Of a stretch of 64,000 bases of DNA, positions 1-8,770 are shown piece after piece. The stretch's first letter is position 1; each line of letters begins with the position of its first letter. The stretch comes from Corynebacterium felinum (GTDB lineage Bacteria; Actinomycetota; Actinomycetes; Mycobacteriales; Mycobacteriaceae). The stretch covers positions 2,666,001-2,730,000 of the forward strand of contig NZ_CP047209.1 of NCBI RefSeq assembly GCF_030408755.1. Direction: 5' to 3'. The notes beneath the pieces were generated by a model that searched no databases, was not told where the DNA came from, and saw only the letters and a list, made by a program, of their open reading frames with translations. The position numbers and the translations under genes are program-made.

Positions 1-23
1 TCGCAAGGCAGATAAGCAGGCAT

Positions 24-60
24 AATAAAACCCCGGCCGGGACACAGCCCAAAGCCGGGG
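24..60 (-). terminator. Rho-independent terminator of the PTS operon
   Basis: CCCCGGC (31-37) pairs with GCCGGGG (54-60). On the minus strand the stem is followed directly by a T-rich stretch (TTTTATTATG). It lies about 20 bases past the EIIA stop codon and would end the licT-EIIBC-EIIA transcript. Confidence 0.85.
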
Positions 61-78
61 GGAACGCACCAACGAGTG

Positions 79-564
79 CTAATTTAAGGTCACATGCGCA
101 ACGACGTCGTCACGCTGCACCTTGTGTGCAGCAGCCGTAACATTCGCAACCTGCTTCTTATTCGTCAACACCACAGGAGTAATCAACGACTTACCAGCCC
201 TACGCACAGCCGCAGCATCAACGCGCACAACCAGCTCACCAGCCTTAACAGAATCCCCAGCGGAGACAAACGCCTCAAAACCAGCACCGCGCAACGCCAC
301 CGTATCCAAACCAATGTGCACCAAAACATCCACACCATTCTTGTCACGGATAGCAAACGCATGCATCGTGTTGAAAATCGTCACAATCTGACCCGAAACA
401 GGAGCACAAACCTCCAACACCTGGCAGGACTCATCAGGAACAACCGCCACGCCCGGACCAAGCATCTCATCAGCAAACACCTGATCCGGCACAGCAGTAA
501 CATCCATCACAGTCCCAGGAAACGGGGTGAGAAGATCAACTTTCTTCTTCGACCAACCGAACAT
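79..564 (-). CDS. PTS sugar transporter, EIIA domain protein (glucose/GlcNAc family)
   Basis: This 161-residue cytoplasmic protein is a free-standing EIIA of the glucose family. It passes phosphate from HPr to the EIIB domain of the neighbouring permease. The fold is visible from the family segments: TPFPGTVMDV near the N-terminus, then IFNTMHAFAI with the first active-site-region His, then LVHIGLDTVALRG with the His expected to carry phosphate, and LITPVVLTN near the end. The text resembles the EIIA part of E. coli NagE more than anything else I can recall. Its ATG overlaps the stop of the EIIBC gene by one base (TAATG), so the two are probably translationally coupled. In E. coli NagE these domains are one chain; here EIIA is separate. 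Family certain; GlcNAc as substrate is inference. Confidence 0.93.
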   Translation of the reverse strand: MFGWSKKKVDLLTPFPGTVMDVTAVPDQVFADEMLGPGVAVVPDESCQVLEVCAPVSGQIVTIFNTMHAFAIRDKNGVDVLVHIGLDTVALRGAGFEAFVSAGDSVKAGELVVRVDAAAVRRAGKSLITPVVLTNKKQVANVTAAAHKVQRDDVVAHVTLN

Positions 565-2156
565 TACTCAGCCTTCTCACCCTCGAAAGCAACAGCAGCA
601 CCAGACAGCTGGCGCACCACCTCATCGTAAACAAACTGCACATTCGGACCGATCACAACCTGAACCGCAGTCTGCGAAGGACGGATCACACCAGCAACAC
701 CAGCCTTCTTAATCTCCTTCTCACTGACCTTGACATAATCATTGACCAGCACACGCAGGCGAGTCGCGCAGTAATCAATGGAAGAAATATTGGCAGCACC
801 ACCCAAACCAGCAATGATCTGACGAGCAACACCGCTCACCGACTCATCCGACACAACCACAGCATCAGCGGCATCATCAGACTCATCATCGCGGCCAGGC
901 GTACGCAGATTCAGCGCACCAATCAGCGCGTAGAAAATACCGAAGTACAGCGCAAAGTACACCGCACCCATCACCAGCAGCATCCACCACTGGTTCGCAA
1001 TCGGGTTACCGGTCGACAGCGACATATCGAACGCGCCAGCCGAGAAACCGAAACCAGCAGTCCAGCCCATCGCCGCAGCAATACCCACAGCAAGACCCGT
1101 GAGCAACGCATGCACCAAGTACAAAAGCGGAGCAACAAACATGAAGGAGAACTCAAGAGGCTCAGTCACACCCGTGGCAAAGGAAGCCAACGCACCAGCC
1201 AGCATCAACGAACCCACAACCTTGCGACGCTCAGGGCGTGCACGCAAGAACATAGCCAACGCAGCACCAGGCAGACCAAACATCATCACAGGGAAGAAAC
1301 CAGCCTGGTAGCGGCCAACAACACCAATAACCTCACAGGTCGAACCAGTCCACGTACCTGGGCAGGAAGCTTGGTCAGTAGCAGCAGCCGCCGCAGCGAT
1401 CGTCTCACCACCCTTGAGGAAATTACCAATATCGTTAATACCGATCACATCAAACCAGAAGATTGAGTTCAATGCGTGGTGCAAACCAGTAGGAATCAGC
1501 AGGCGGTTGAAGAAACCATAAATACCGGCACCGATCGCGCCCATGCCCTGAATGGCCTCACCAAAGTTAAACAACACGCCGTAGACGAAAGGCCACAAAA
1601 CAAACAGCACAGCCGACAAAATCATGGCGAAGAAGGAGACCAAAATAGGTACCAAGCGGCGGCCGGAGAAGAAGGCCAAGAAATCAGGCAGCTTGGTCGA
1701 CTCAAAGCGGTTATACGTCCACGCAGCCAAAATACCGATCAAAATACCAAACAGAACATTGCCGTTGCCCACAGCCTTCCAGCCTTGGGCAGCCCACTCC
1801 AGCAACTGCTGGCCTTCCAAGCTCTCCACATCAATGCCGCGGTAACCAGCAACAGCATCAGCATTCAGCAGTTTGGTCACAGTCAAGAAACCAATCATGC
1901 CCGACAACGCCGCCGCACCATTCTTATCCTTGGCCAGGCCGAAGGCGATTGCAACAGCGAAGATCAGCCCGAGGTTCTCCAAAACAGCCAGACCAGACTT
2001 AATCAGAAGGTCAGCGAAAAGGGAGTTTGCACCCCAACCTTCGGGGTCGATACGGTAACCGATACCAACCAGCAGTGCCGCCACTGGCAGCACAGCAACC
2101 GCGCCCATCAGCGCCTTGGCGAGACTCTGCAGCCCGCCCACTACCTTATCTTTCAC
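564..2156 (-). CDS. PTS transporter subunit EIIBC, N-acetylglucosamine type
   Basis: Membrane permease and phosphotransfer subunit, 530 residues. An EIIC domain of about 10 membrane segments (roughly residues 10-400) carries NagE-like stretches such as NRLLIPTGLHHALNSIFWF and GVTEPLEFSFMF. A C-terminal EIIB domain (about 440-530) holds the phosphorylated Cys in IDYCATRLRV. I place the start at the GTG at 2156-2154, preceded by AAGGAAC; translation upstream of it (up to 2270) would enter the regulator gene and looks non-family. The gene lies 19 bases after the antiterminator gene and overlaps the EIIA gene by one base. Similarity to NagE suggests GlcNAc uptake; glucose or another hexose derivative is possible. 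The serine- and aspartate-rich segment between EIIC and EIIB is the usual linker. Confidence 0.9.
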   Translation of the reverse strand: MKDKVVGGLQSLAKALMGAVAVLPVAALLVGIGYRIDPEGWGANSLFADLLIKSGLAVLENLGLIFAVAIAFGLAKDKNGAAALSGMIGFLTVTKLLNADAVAGYRGIDVESLEGQQLLEWAAQGWKAVGNGNVLFGILIGILAAWTYNRFESTKLPDFLAFFSGRRLVPILVSFFAMILSAVLFVLWPFVYGVLFNFGEAIQGMGAIGAGIYGFFNRLLIPTGLHHALNSIFWFDVIGINDIGNFLKGGETIAAAAAATDQASCPGTWTGSTCEVIGVVGRYQAGFFPVMMFGLPGAALAMFLRARPERRKVVGSLMLAGALASFATGVTEPLEFSFMFVAPLLYLVHALLTGLAVGIAAAMGWTAGFGFSAGAFDMSLSTGNPIANQWWMLLVMGAVYFALYFGIFYALIGALNLRTPGRDDESDDAADAVVVSDESVSGVARQIIAGLGGAANISSIDYCATRLRVLVNDYVKVSEKEIKKAGVAGVIRPSQTAVQVVIGPNVQFVYDEVVRQLSGAAVAFEGEKAE

Positions 2157-2175
2157 GGTAGTTCCTTTCTTATCT

Positions 2176-3072
2176 TTAGTTTTGCCGCTGCGCTTTGTCA
2201 CGACTGAGCTCACACTCCTGCACACAGCCATGGAGGAAAACTGCCAAGAAAGCCGCCTCCCCCTTCGCATAAGCAGGCATCTCAGAACATGAAAGAATGC
2301 GGCAAATAACTTGTTGAGCTAAATCAAATTCAACGGTGAGCTGTTGGCCAATCCCCATCGTGGCGTCATTTCTGCGCCACGCGCCCTTGCGCACTCGACG
2401 TATCAGCCGGGCGATCGTCAGTTCCAAACCATCATCATGGCTGCTACCTATAGCGGGATTATCCACAATCCCCAACACACGTCGGGTAAAAGCGACAAGT
2501 TCCGCCAGCTGATTTGCTTGGGCAAGCGGCGCTTTCACGCTCGTGCCCCCGAGCGCGGCGTTGAGGTGCAGGGCAATAAAGCCCGCCTCGCTGTGCGGAA
2601 GCTCAAGATTATCCAGGTGGGAATTAATGTATTGCAGCATCACTTCAGCTGCGGCGAATTCATCGGGGAATACAGCTTTGATCTCCCCGGCGATCGCGTT
2701 AAAAATCCCCTCGCCTCGCCTTAGCCTATCGACGGCGAAAGAAAGGTGCTCAACCAACAACACGTACACACTGGGGTGAAGGGGGCCTAAAATATCGGCC
2801 GCAAGATCCACCGCAGTAGAAAACTTTTCAACACGATGCCCGTCAATGGCGCGCAATGATTCAAAAAATTGCGCCTGTTCGTCGGTCAGATGCACAAAGC
2901 GTTGATGCTCATCGGTGATAGCGAGAGTATCGCCAACCTTAACACCAAAGCCAATACCACGCCCCACCAAAACCTGGTGTACATCGCCCGTGGTCACTAG
3001 CACAGCATTATTACTCAGTACGCGCGCGGCCCTAGTTAAAGGAGCGTTTGAGTCAAAACAAGTGTTACTCAC
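2176..3072 (-). CDS. licT: BglG/LicT-family transcriptional antiterminator
   Basis: RNA-binding regulator, about 298 residues: an N-terminal CAT RNA-binding domain (VLSNNAVLVTTGDVHQVLVGRGIGFGVKVGD), then two PTS regulation domains. PRD1 has its conserved histidines in LVEHLSFAVDR and LPHSEAGFIALHLNAA; PRD2 covers about residues 165-298. Family members are phosphorylated by the PTS and, when active, bind a ribonucleic antiterminator in the leader RNA to prevent termination. Such a site is present just upstream (3162-3196). Start choice: the GTG at 3072 leaves about ten residues before the CAT domain and has AAAGG upstream with a long spacing. The GTG at 3156 is in frame but lies inside the leader just past the RNA site, so I reject it. 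First gene of the PTS operon. Confidence 0.9.
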   Translation of the reverse strand: MSNTCFDSNAPLTRAARVLSNNAVLVTTGDVHQVLVGRGIGFGVKVGDTLAITDEHQRFVHLTDEQAQFFESLRAIDGHRVEKFSTAVDLAADILGPLHPSVYVLLVEHLSFAVDRLRRGEGIFNAIAGEIKAVFPDEFAAAEVMLQYINSHLDNLELPHSEAGFIALHLNAALGGTSVKAPLAQANQLAELVAFTRRVLGIVDNPAIGSSHDDGLELTIARLIRRVRKGAWRRNDATMGIGQQLTVEFDLAQQVICRILSCSEMPAYAKGEAAFLAVFLHGCVQECELSRDKAQRQN

Positions 3073-3161
3073 GGTGCGACAACCAACCTTTAGATCAAGC
3101 AGACTGCGGCGAAAGCCACCACATTCCGACGTGAATAAAAATTGTGGATCCCTCACACCCC

Positions 3162-3196
3162 GGTCATGCCTGAATTAAAAATTTTCAGTAACACCC
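3162..3196 (-). promoter_or_regulatory. Ribonucleic antiterminator (RAT) site for the LicT-type regulator
   Basis: Read on the minus strand, GGGTGTTACTG (3196-3186), an A/T-rich loop, then CAGGCATGACC (3172-3162). This matches the LicT/SacT RAT pattern (GGnTGTTACTG ... CAGGCAnnACC) almost base for base. It starts about 15 bases after the predicted transcription start. It is followed by a weak hairpin (TGTG/CACA around GGGATC) and ATTTTT, the likely alternative terminator, at about 3139-3158. This implies autoregulation of the whole operon by antitermination. Confidence 0.8.
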
Positions 3197-3217
3197 AAAG
3201 TTGAAAAGTATGTCTTC

Positions 3218-3246
3218 ATTATCAATCCTGTGAACGTTGCACACAA
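3218..3246 (-). promoter_or_regulatory. Promoter of the licT-PTS operon
   Basis: On the minus strand, TTGTGT (3246-3241), a 17-base spacer and GATAAT (3223-3218). The predicted start near 3211 lies just before the RAT site, which is the correct architecture for an antitermination-controlled operon. Confidence 0.7.
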
Positions 3247-3374
3247 CGCTTTGCGGTGAAATTGCCCCCGTCAACACCCCCTACATGGGCTTCATGTGCC
3301 GAATTCTCACTACAGAACCACTGATACTTCCTGTTTACTCACACCAACCCAACAATATTTTAAGCAAGCACTTA

Positions 3375-4060
3375 TATAGCAAGGTTTCCCCATCAGGAAG
3401 AAGCATTGTGAAAAGAAAGCTCAGGAACCACCAGCGCACTGAGGCAGGAAAAACCCTGCACACAGCAACCAAAGAGCTTACCTATAAATATGCCGGGATT
3501 GATTCAAAAATACTGATTCGACTTTCAGTAAACAAGTGAAAAATTGACCTGCGGCTTTACAGGTAGCACTTGCTCTATGTCGAATTAATATTGCTCTTAC
3601 ATACCGCAAAGCCCCCATGCCCCTACCAAGAACAGTGCTAGATATGCACACGCAATCACAGAGTGGATGCACTCGCCAGTAAGTCACGAACCGGCTTCCA
3701 ATCCCACAGGATCGTGAGGCTGATGGTTAACTCGGCCACGCTGCAAGCCACGAAGGCAGACCTAGTTTTTCACCACAGAGACAATGAGAATGCCACCACC
3801 CTTAAGGATCTTTAAATCGCACGACTCACGACTGTGTCCTTGTGAGTAAATCTTGGTGGACAATCAAGGACTACCCGGTGCGGCAGAGCATACACACACG
3901 CACGTGATTAAGTTCAGCGTGATTTTCATCAGCCCAAACACTCCGAATTCCTCCACTCCCGCGTGCTTATGCCCCAACGTTCCACCCACTAAGCCCCCAC
4001 AACCACAGGTTGGGGCTTCACAAGCGGTTTTCTGGTGAGAGAACCTTGTTTTCTGCAGGC
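3375..4060 (-). repeat. Dispersed repeat copy A with internal hairpin (3515-3586)
   Basis: This non-coding stretch aligns, in inverse orientation and with many substitutions and indels, with 30240-30840; a shorter part aligns with about 14058-14260. Landmarks are AAAATCACGCTGA (here reversed near 3920), a GTGGCTTGCA block near 3742-3758, and CACAAGCGGTTTTCT near 4019-4033. The best conserved core is a hairpin with arms GATTCGAC (3515-3522) and GTCGAATT (3579-3586) and an inner CAGGT/ACCTG stem. A second hairpin, AAGCCCC/GGGGCTT, is at 3991-4018. No intact reading frame is shared by the copies. I cannot name the element: it may be a decayed mobile element or a structured RNA region. Confidence 0.65.
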
Positions 4061-4496
4061 TTATTTAGTTTAGTTGCTATTAGTTATATTTCCCTCAAGA
4101 AACTTTAGAAGGTGTTGCATAGACGACCTACAACACACCAATCAGCTTTTTCCTTTATTTATGAGGTAAGCGAAAACACCCCCATCCTCGATAGTATTGA
4201 TTGACTAACAATATATAAACAGCTCCTCAACAGAAAAAAATGCATACCCTTCACCATTACACCCGAAGGAAATGAAAACATAGAACAGCCTGCTACTTCC
4301 CAAGTGTTCGACAATAAACCGTGGTGAATGCGGTTTCAGTGCAAGCCTGAGTTGATACCACACAACTTTCACACCATTAATTAAAAAGGGTAATAAATAT
4401 CAAAAGTGACTTTACTTTATATAAAAGTTAAATATGCTTGCGCTTTGAGCGCTGCTAATAATTTGGACATGCCCACACTCTACGACAGGGAGAAAA

Positions 4497-5024
4497 ATGA
4501 GGAAGTTTTCTAGCTGTGTCGCTGCAGTTGCCGTAGCTACATCTATTGTCATGACTCCTTCTGCTGGGGCTGTTGAACTAAAGATCGGCCCAGAGTATAG
4601 CCCCGAACAGAGGGCAATCATTCTGGACAATGCCCAAAAAATCGAGCAGAAAGCAAAAGAACGTGCCGCTAAGCAAGCCGCAGGCGAATTAGACTTCGAC
4701 GTGCACTCAGAGTTCAAACCACACACACTGCTCGCCTTTAAAGCATCAACCGTCGAAGAACTATGGGAATGCTGGAAACAACAGCCACCAAATCGTCGCA
4801 ATCCTTTTACGTACGTCCCTGGTGGTGAGCAAACGCATGCTGCTCTGCCTCAACCAATTTATTGCCCACTAGTGCCAATCACGGAAAAAGACCGTGAAGC
4901 TGCACAAAAGAAAATCGTGGATGGCTCACTCGTTCAATCCTCACCAAGCTTGGTTGTCAGCTTCGTCACCTTCTTCTGGAAGGTCATCGAAAAAATCCGT
5001 GCTTACTTTGGAAAGAAGAACTAA
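4497..5024 (+). CDS. Small secreted protein of unknown function
   Basis: A 175-residue protein with a classical signal peptide (charged MRKF, a hydrophobic stretch, cleavage after SAGA near residue 25). The mature part has a charged helical segment (SPEQRAIILDNAQKIEQKAK), two cysteines that could pair (WECWKQQ and IYCPLV), and a C-terminal hydrophobic-aromatic helix, VVSFVTFFWKVIEKIRAYFG. That tail resembles in character the end of the coiled-coil protein at 20929-23151 and could bind a membrane such as the mycomembrane (inference). The ATG is preceded by AGGGAG. The gene stands alone between the repeat copy and a strong terminator. I recognise no family. Confidence 0.75.
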   Translation: MRKFSSCVAAVAVATSIVMTPSAGAVELKIGPEYSPEQRAIILDNAQKIEQKAKERAAKQAAGELDFDVHSEFKPHTLLAFKASTVEELWECWKQQPPNRRNPFTYVPGGEQTHAALPQPIYCPLVPITEKDREAAQKKIVDGSLVQSSPSLVVSFVTFFWKVIEKIRAYFGKKN

Positions 5025-5042
5025 TTCTTCGCACACACAGCA

Positions 5043-5088
5043 AGCCATGTGCGCACACTTAACAAAACACGCACATGGCTATTTTCTT
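5043..5088 (+). terminator. Rho-independent terminator of the small secreted protein gene
   Basis: Perfect 11-bp stem AGCCATGTGCG (5043-5053) / CGCACATGGCT (5070-5080) followed by ATTTTCTT. It begins 18 bases past the stop codon at 5024. Confidence 0.9.
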
Positions 5089-5329
5089 ACCTGCGGATCT
5101 TAAGGTTCCTGCTCACCAATTCCTCTTGTGCAGGCACCTTTTCAGCATTGTTAGCGTCGCAATCCGACAGCAGGTCAAAACATACATACACCGATTAGAG
5201 GGAAGAAATTGGTACGCGTACAACCGTCGTCTTAACGCTTTGCGGGCACCAGCACAACCATGCTCAAATACTTCACGACGCTTTCGAAGTGTGACTCTAT
5301 GCCCTCAGACGATGACAGCCATCGTGTAA

Positions 5330-5515
5330 ACTGCGCTTGTTTTTGTTGCCTTACACCTCAACCACAAAAATTCTAGTGCGAACACCAAATGTAAATCCTG
5401 GATCACGCTCACCGGCTTATTCGGGGACGCATCCGCACTGGAATTGTGGATCAGATTTGTCGGCCTCGTGATGGGCAACTACCACAACGTATGGGCTCTT
5501 ATCCGAACAGATTAG
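5330..5515 (+). other. Coding-like fragment without a clear start
   Basis: Between the terminator and ispF, one frame stays open from the stop at 5327-5329 to the TAG at 5513-5515 and reads as a plausible protein tail (for example GLFGDASALELWIRFVGLV). There is no ATG or well-placed GTG with a ribosome site, so it may be a remnant of a deleted gene or chance. The rest of 5089-5525 shows nothing I can identify. Confidence 0.2.
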
Positions 5516-5525
5516 CGTGGCAAAC

Positions 5526-6017
5526 TTACATCTCCTGCTGCTTCCACACCACAGCTGTAGCTACCGCAGCACGCCCCTCACCACGGCCGGTAAAGCCCAT
5601 GTGATCCGTGGTTGTGGCCGATACTGACACCGGCGCACCTAAAATCCCACTCATCACCTGCTCCGCCTCCTTACGCCTAGGCCCCATCTTCGGGCTCTGG
5701 CCAACCAACTGCACCGCAGCATTGCCAATGACAAAGCCGTTGTCTTCCAACAATGCCCGACACTCCGTGAGTAGCCGCGCACCTGAGACGTTGTCATACT
5801 CACGCTTGCCGACGCCGACAAAGGACCCCAAATCGCCTAAGTTTGCCGCCGACAGCAGGGCGTCGACAAGCGCATGCGCAACCACATCCCCATCGGAATG
5901 TCCCTCGCAACCGTCGACGCCGTCGAAAAGCAAACAGGCGATCCAGCACGGCTTACCCCGCTCAACCTGATGCGCATCAGTAGCAATACCCACGCGGGGA
6001 ATAATCGGATTAAACAT
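5526..6017 (-). CDS. ispF: 2-C-methyl-D-erythritol 2,4-cyclodiphosphate synthase
   Basis: Fifth step of the non-mevalonate (MEP) isoprenoid pathway: cyclises CDP-methylerythritol 2-phosphate with release of CMP. At 163 residues it has the normal length. The divalent metal site is visible as DAHQ near residue 14 and the His of [14 protein letters not shown]. Other family segments are [26 protein letters not shown] and the C-terminal [18 protein letters not shown] start at the ATG at 6017 because the reading frame further upstream (to 6080) is only overlap with ispD. The ATG overlaps the ispD stop (ATGTTTAA), giving a coupled ispD-ispF pair as in other actinobacteria. Confidence 0.96.
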   Translation of the reverse strand: MFNPIIPRVGIATDAHQVERGKPCWIACLLFDGVDGCEGHSDGDVVAHALVDALLSAANLGDLGSFVGVGKREYDNVSGARLLTECRALLEDNGFVIGNAAVQLVGQSPKMGPRRKEAEQVMSGILGAPVSVSATTTDHMGFTGRGEGRAAVATAVVWKQQEM

Positions 6018-6780
6018 CGGGCACCTCAAAAATCGTCGGTTCAGCCTGGTCCACCACAGCGGCAGCCAGCGTGTAATCAAGGGGAGTCGTAATCTTCAAT
6101 GCCATCGGATCACCCGGCACGCAGCGCACATCAACCCCACACCACTCCATCAGCGAAGCATCATCGGTAGCAACAAAACCTGGATTACTCGCCGCAAAAT
6201 ACTTCTCATTCGCCGCACGCAACAGCGCCAGATCAAAAGCCTGCGGAGTTTGCACAGCGCGTAGATCAGCACGATTCGGCGTATCCACCACGAACGAACC
6301 CGCCACCTTCTTAATAGTGTCAGACACAGGCAACACAGGAATCACCGCCGGCGCCCCCTCTAACACCGCGCGAGTCACACGCGCAATCATCCCCGGCGGA
6401 GTCAAGGCACGGGCGGCATCATGAATCAGCACCACAGCATCCTCATCGGGGATCGACCGCACACCCGCCCACACCGAATCGGCGCGCTCACCCCCACCCA
6501 CAACCAGCCGCACCGGCACAGCTGCCTCAAACAGCTGCGCCCGTGAAAGCAGCTGGTGGGCGAAATCAAACATTTCAGCGCTGACCAACACCACAATCTC
6601 ATCAACAATTTCCGACGTAATCATGGCAATAACCGAACGCTCCAGCAGCGACTTCCCCCGCAACAACACATACGACTTCGGAACCTGAGCCCCCAAACGC
6701 GAACCTGTCCCAGCCGCAGCAATGAGCGCATAAACGCGCCGACCACAAACGGCCTGGCGCGTTAATTCCTGCGACGTCAT
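6010..6780 (-). CDS. ispD: 2-C-methyl-D-erythritol 4-phosphate cytidylyltransferase
   Basis: Third step of the MEP pathway: couples CTP to methylerythritol 4-phosphate. The 256-residue protein starts with the nucleotide-binding signature [17 protein letters not shown] near residue 21, followed by [13 protein letters not shown] and [13 protein letters not shown], the usual substrate-contact segments. The first 15 residues precede the fold and are variable in the family. The ATG lies 3 bases after the carD stop, so carD-ispD-ispF form one minus-strand operon. Confidence 0.96.
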   Translation of the reverse strand: MTSQELTRQAVCGRRVYALIAAAGTGSRLGAQVPKSYVLLRGKSLLERSVIAMITSEIVDEIVVLVSAEMFDFAHQLLSRAQLFEAAVPVRLVVGGGERADSVWAGVRSIPDEDAVVLIHDAARALTPPGMIARVTRAVLEGAPAVIPVLPVSDTIKKVAGSFVVDTPNRADLRAVQTPQAFDLALLRAANEKYFAASNPGFVATDDASLMEWCGVDVRCVPGDPMALKITTPLDYTLAAAVVDQAEPTIFEVPDV

Positions 6781-6783
6781 TTT

Positions 6784-7368
6784 TTAGTCTTCGTCATCGA
6801 AGCTGAGATCGTCGAGGTCGATATCATCATCCTCAACAACCTTCTTCTCCTCGGTATCCTCGATACCCAAAGCCTTGTGGCGCTCAATCGTCGCATCGAT
6901 CTCGGCGAGCAGCTCATCCGCCTTCTTCTCATCCTTAATCTCAGCAAGAGCCAGCTCACCCACCAAAATCTGACGCGCCTTAGCCAACATGCGCTTCTCG
7001 CCGGCAGACAAGCCCTTGCCCTGGTCGCGGCGCCACAAATCACGCACAACCTCAGCAACCTTATTCACATCACCGGACGCTAAACGCTCCTGGTTCGCCT
7101 TGAAACGACGCGACCAGTTGCCCGCCTCTTCAACATCAGTCTCACGCAAGTAACCGAATACCTTCTGCAGGCCGTCATCATCGACAACGTCGCGCACACC
7201 GACCAATTCAGCATTCTTCGAAGGAACGCGGACCACAAGATCCGACTGGTGAATCTGAAGAACCAAGTATTCCAAGGTCTGGCCATTCAGCTCCCGATGC
7301 TCAATCGCCTCAACGACTGCCGCGCCGTGGTGGGGGTATACGACGGTGTCGCCAACCTTGAATTCCAT
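6784..7368 (-). CDS. carD: CarD-family RNA polymerase-binding regulator
   Basis: Essential actinobacterial transcription factor that binds RNA polymerase beta and stabilises open promoter complexes. At 194 residues it starts with the RNA-polymerase-interaction domain ([21 protein letters not shown], tudor-like), followed by the helical DNA-binding part with [16 protein letters not shown] and [18 protein letters not shown]. The C-terminus is a long acidic tail ([16 protein letters not shown]) that extends past most mycobacterial CarD proteins, which are about 162 residues. The ATG is preceded by GAGGGAG. Position next to ispD and divergent from an lpqE-like gene agrees with M. tuberculosis. 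Confidence 0.95.
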   Translation of the reverse strand: MEFKVGDTVVYPHHGAAVVEAIEHRELNGQTLEYLVLQIHQSDLVVRVPSKNAELVGVRDVVDDDGLQKVFGYLRETDVEEAGNWSRRFKANQERLASGDVNKVAEVVRDLWRRDQGKGLSAGEKRMLAKARQILVGELALAEIKDEKKADELLAEIDATIERHKALGIEDTEEKKVVEDDDIDLDDLSFDDED

Positions 7369-7787
7369 AAAACTAAAACTCCCTCAAATATCCTTCGAGC
7401 AAAGCGCCTACCCATAAGCATCCTCCCCGGTACGCGCCACCGGGACAAGGGGAGAGCAAACGCTAAAAGAATAAGTGTACCTTGCGTCAACACATACCAG
7501 AAAAATTCTAGCACGCCTGAGCCCTGACCCACCCCACGGTTTACAACCACCACCAGCACTGTGGTTTTCTGCCCGCTTATGTGGGAGAAAATAAACATCA
7601 TGCCCACCTGCCTATTATTTTGATCACATTAGGCGCACTGTTCACCCTTTTGTATGCCCCCGTTTGGCCGAAAGTGGCCATTGTTGAATGTGCGAAACAC
7701 CCCTTTAGGACTAAAGTAGTAGAAGACTATTTTTACACTCAGGTTTCCCAGCCTGAACCATACCCACCATGATGGAGGACGAACACT
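7369..7787. other. Divergent intergenic region carD / lipoprotein
   Basis: 419 bases without a gene. It must hold the carD promoter on the minus strand and the lipoprotein promoter on the plus strand. A TACACT hexamer occurs in each direction (plus strand at about 7733, minus strand near 7474), but neither has a convincing -35 box. Inverted repeat AACCAC/GTGGTT occurs near 7550-7565. No regulator site recognised. Confidence 0.4.
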
Positions 7788-8348
7788 GTGAAGCCTTTGA
7801 AGACCGTTGCCCGCCGCGGCGCCATGATCACCGCCGCTGCTGCTTCCGCGCTGATCCTGGCTTCTTGCTCTGCAGGTCAGGTCACCCAGACCTCTAGCCA
7901 GGTCGCTGCTGTTGACGGCGCTTCCGCAGATTCTGAAGATGGAACCGTGGCAGTGCGCGACGTCACGATCCACGTCACCGATAAGGGCGAGACTGGCGTG
8001 AAGTTCACCGCTATCAACCAGGACAACTCCGATGCCACCCACACCCTGAAATCTGTCACCATTGACGGCAAGCCAGTGACCATCAAGGGCGAAACCGCCA
8101 TCAAGTCGAACTGCACCTTGGTAGCTGACGTTCCTTCCGAGATGAAGAAGCTGGTTGAGCCCAAGGGGGCGTGTGTCACTCACGTGACCACCTCCACCGA
8201 GAACCCTGGTTTCGCTTTCGGTGGCACCAAGGAAGTTGTGTTCACCTTCGACAACGCAACCGTGACCACCTCTGCTACCATCTCCACCCCAGTGTTGGAG
8301 TCCGGCATGGTTGATCGTGAGACTGGCGCTGAGAAGCACCACCACTAA
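7788..8348 (+). CDS. Lipoprotein, LpqE-like
   Basis: A 186-residue exported lipoprotein. The signal ends with the lipobox LASC (Cys near residue 27), so the mature protein is lipid-anchored outside the membrane. The mature part is a beta-rich domain ([47 protein letters not shown]) with two cysteines. The tail ends in three histidines. Its place between carD and radA corresponds to Rv3584 (lpqE) in M. tuberculosis; I use this position together with the lipobox for the name and do not know the function. The start is GTG with GGAGG about 10 bases upstream. Confidence 0.85.
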   Translation: MKPLKTVARRGAMITAAAASALILASCSAGQVTQTSSQVAAVDGASADSEDGTVAVRDVTIHVTDKGETGVKFTAINQDNSDATHTLKSVTIDGKPVTIKGETAIKSNCTLVADVPSEMKKLVEPKGACVTHVTTSTENPGFAFGGTKEVVFTFDNATVTTSATISTPVLESGMVDRETGAEKHHH

Positions 8349-8366
8349 AAGCCTTTCAGGCAACGA

Positions 8367-8403
8367 ACCCCCTGCTCACCGCTTGTGGCGAGGAGGGGGT
8401 TTA
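8367..8403 (+). terminator. Terminator-like hairpin after the lipoprotein gene
   Basis: CCCCCTGCTC... pairs with ...GGCGAGGAGGGGG, followed by TTTAGT. It runs into the stop codon of the convergent small membrane protein gene and may serve both genes. Confidence 0.7.
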
Positions 8404-8625
8404 GTCTTTGCGCATGAAGATTATGCCCAAAATTCCGCTGATAATCAGGGCGATGGCGATGGCGTAGACAACAAATCCGGCGATCTCAAAGTGGCTCCAG
8501 TTCGACTCAACCGCCGTACGGGGCACATGGGTGGGAACAGCACTTTCGATGGGGACAAGGAGCACGCGTGAAATGAGCAGACTAAGGGTAATACCGGCGT
8601 GCGCCAGTGGGTGCGCTAATGGCAT
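8401..8625 (-). CDS. Small membrane protein of unknown function
   Basis: A 74-residue protein with an N-terminal hydrophobic stretch (HAGITLSLLISRVLLVPI) and a C-terminal membrane segment (FVVYAIAIALIISGILGIIF) ending in MRKD. Two membrane passes or a signal plus one pass are both possible. The ATG has AAGGGGAAGAGG just upstream. It faces the lipoprotein gene across a shared hairpin and is divergent from radA. No family recognised; the amino-acid pattern supports a real small membrane protein. Confidence 0.6.
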   Translation of the reverse strand: MPLAHPLAHAGITLSLLISRVLLVPIESAVPTHVPRTAVESNWSHFEIAGFVVYAIAIALIISGILGIIFMRKD

Positions 8626-8770
8626 CCTCTTCCCCTTACGTTCGATTGATAAGCTCTATTTCTTAAGAAAATTACAATGTTTTATTTATTGCTGCATATT
8701 TTGATAAACACGCAGCTAAGAAGGCGATGAATGGAGTTCACCATTCCCTCAATCACAAGCCATAACTGAG

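Noticed and set aside
3072..3156. Longer N-terminus for the LicT-type regulator (GTG at 3156)
   Set aside because: It would start in the leader directly after the RNA antiterminator site and adds residues not found before the CAT domain.
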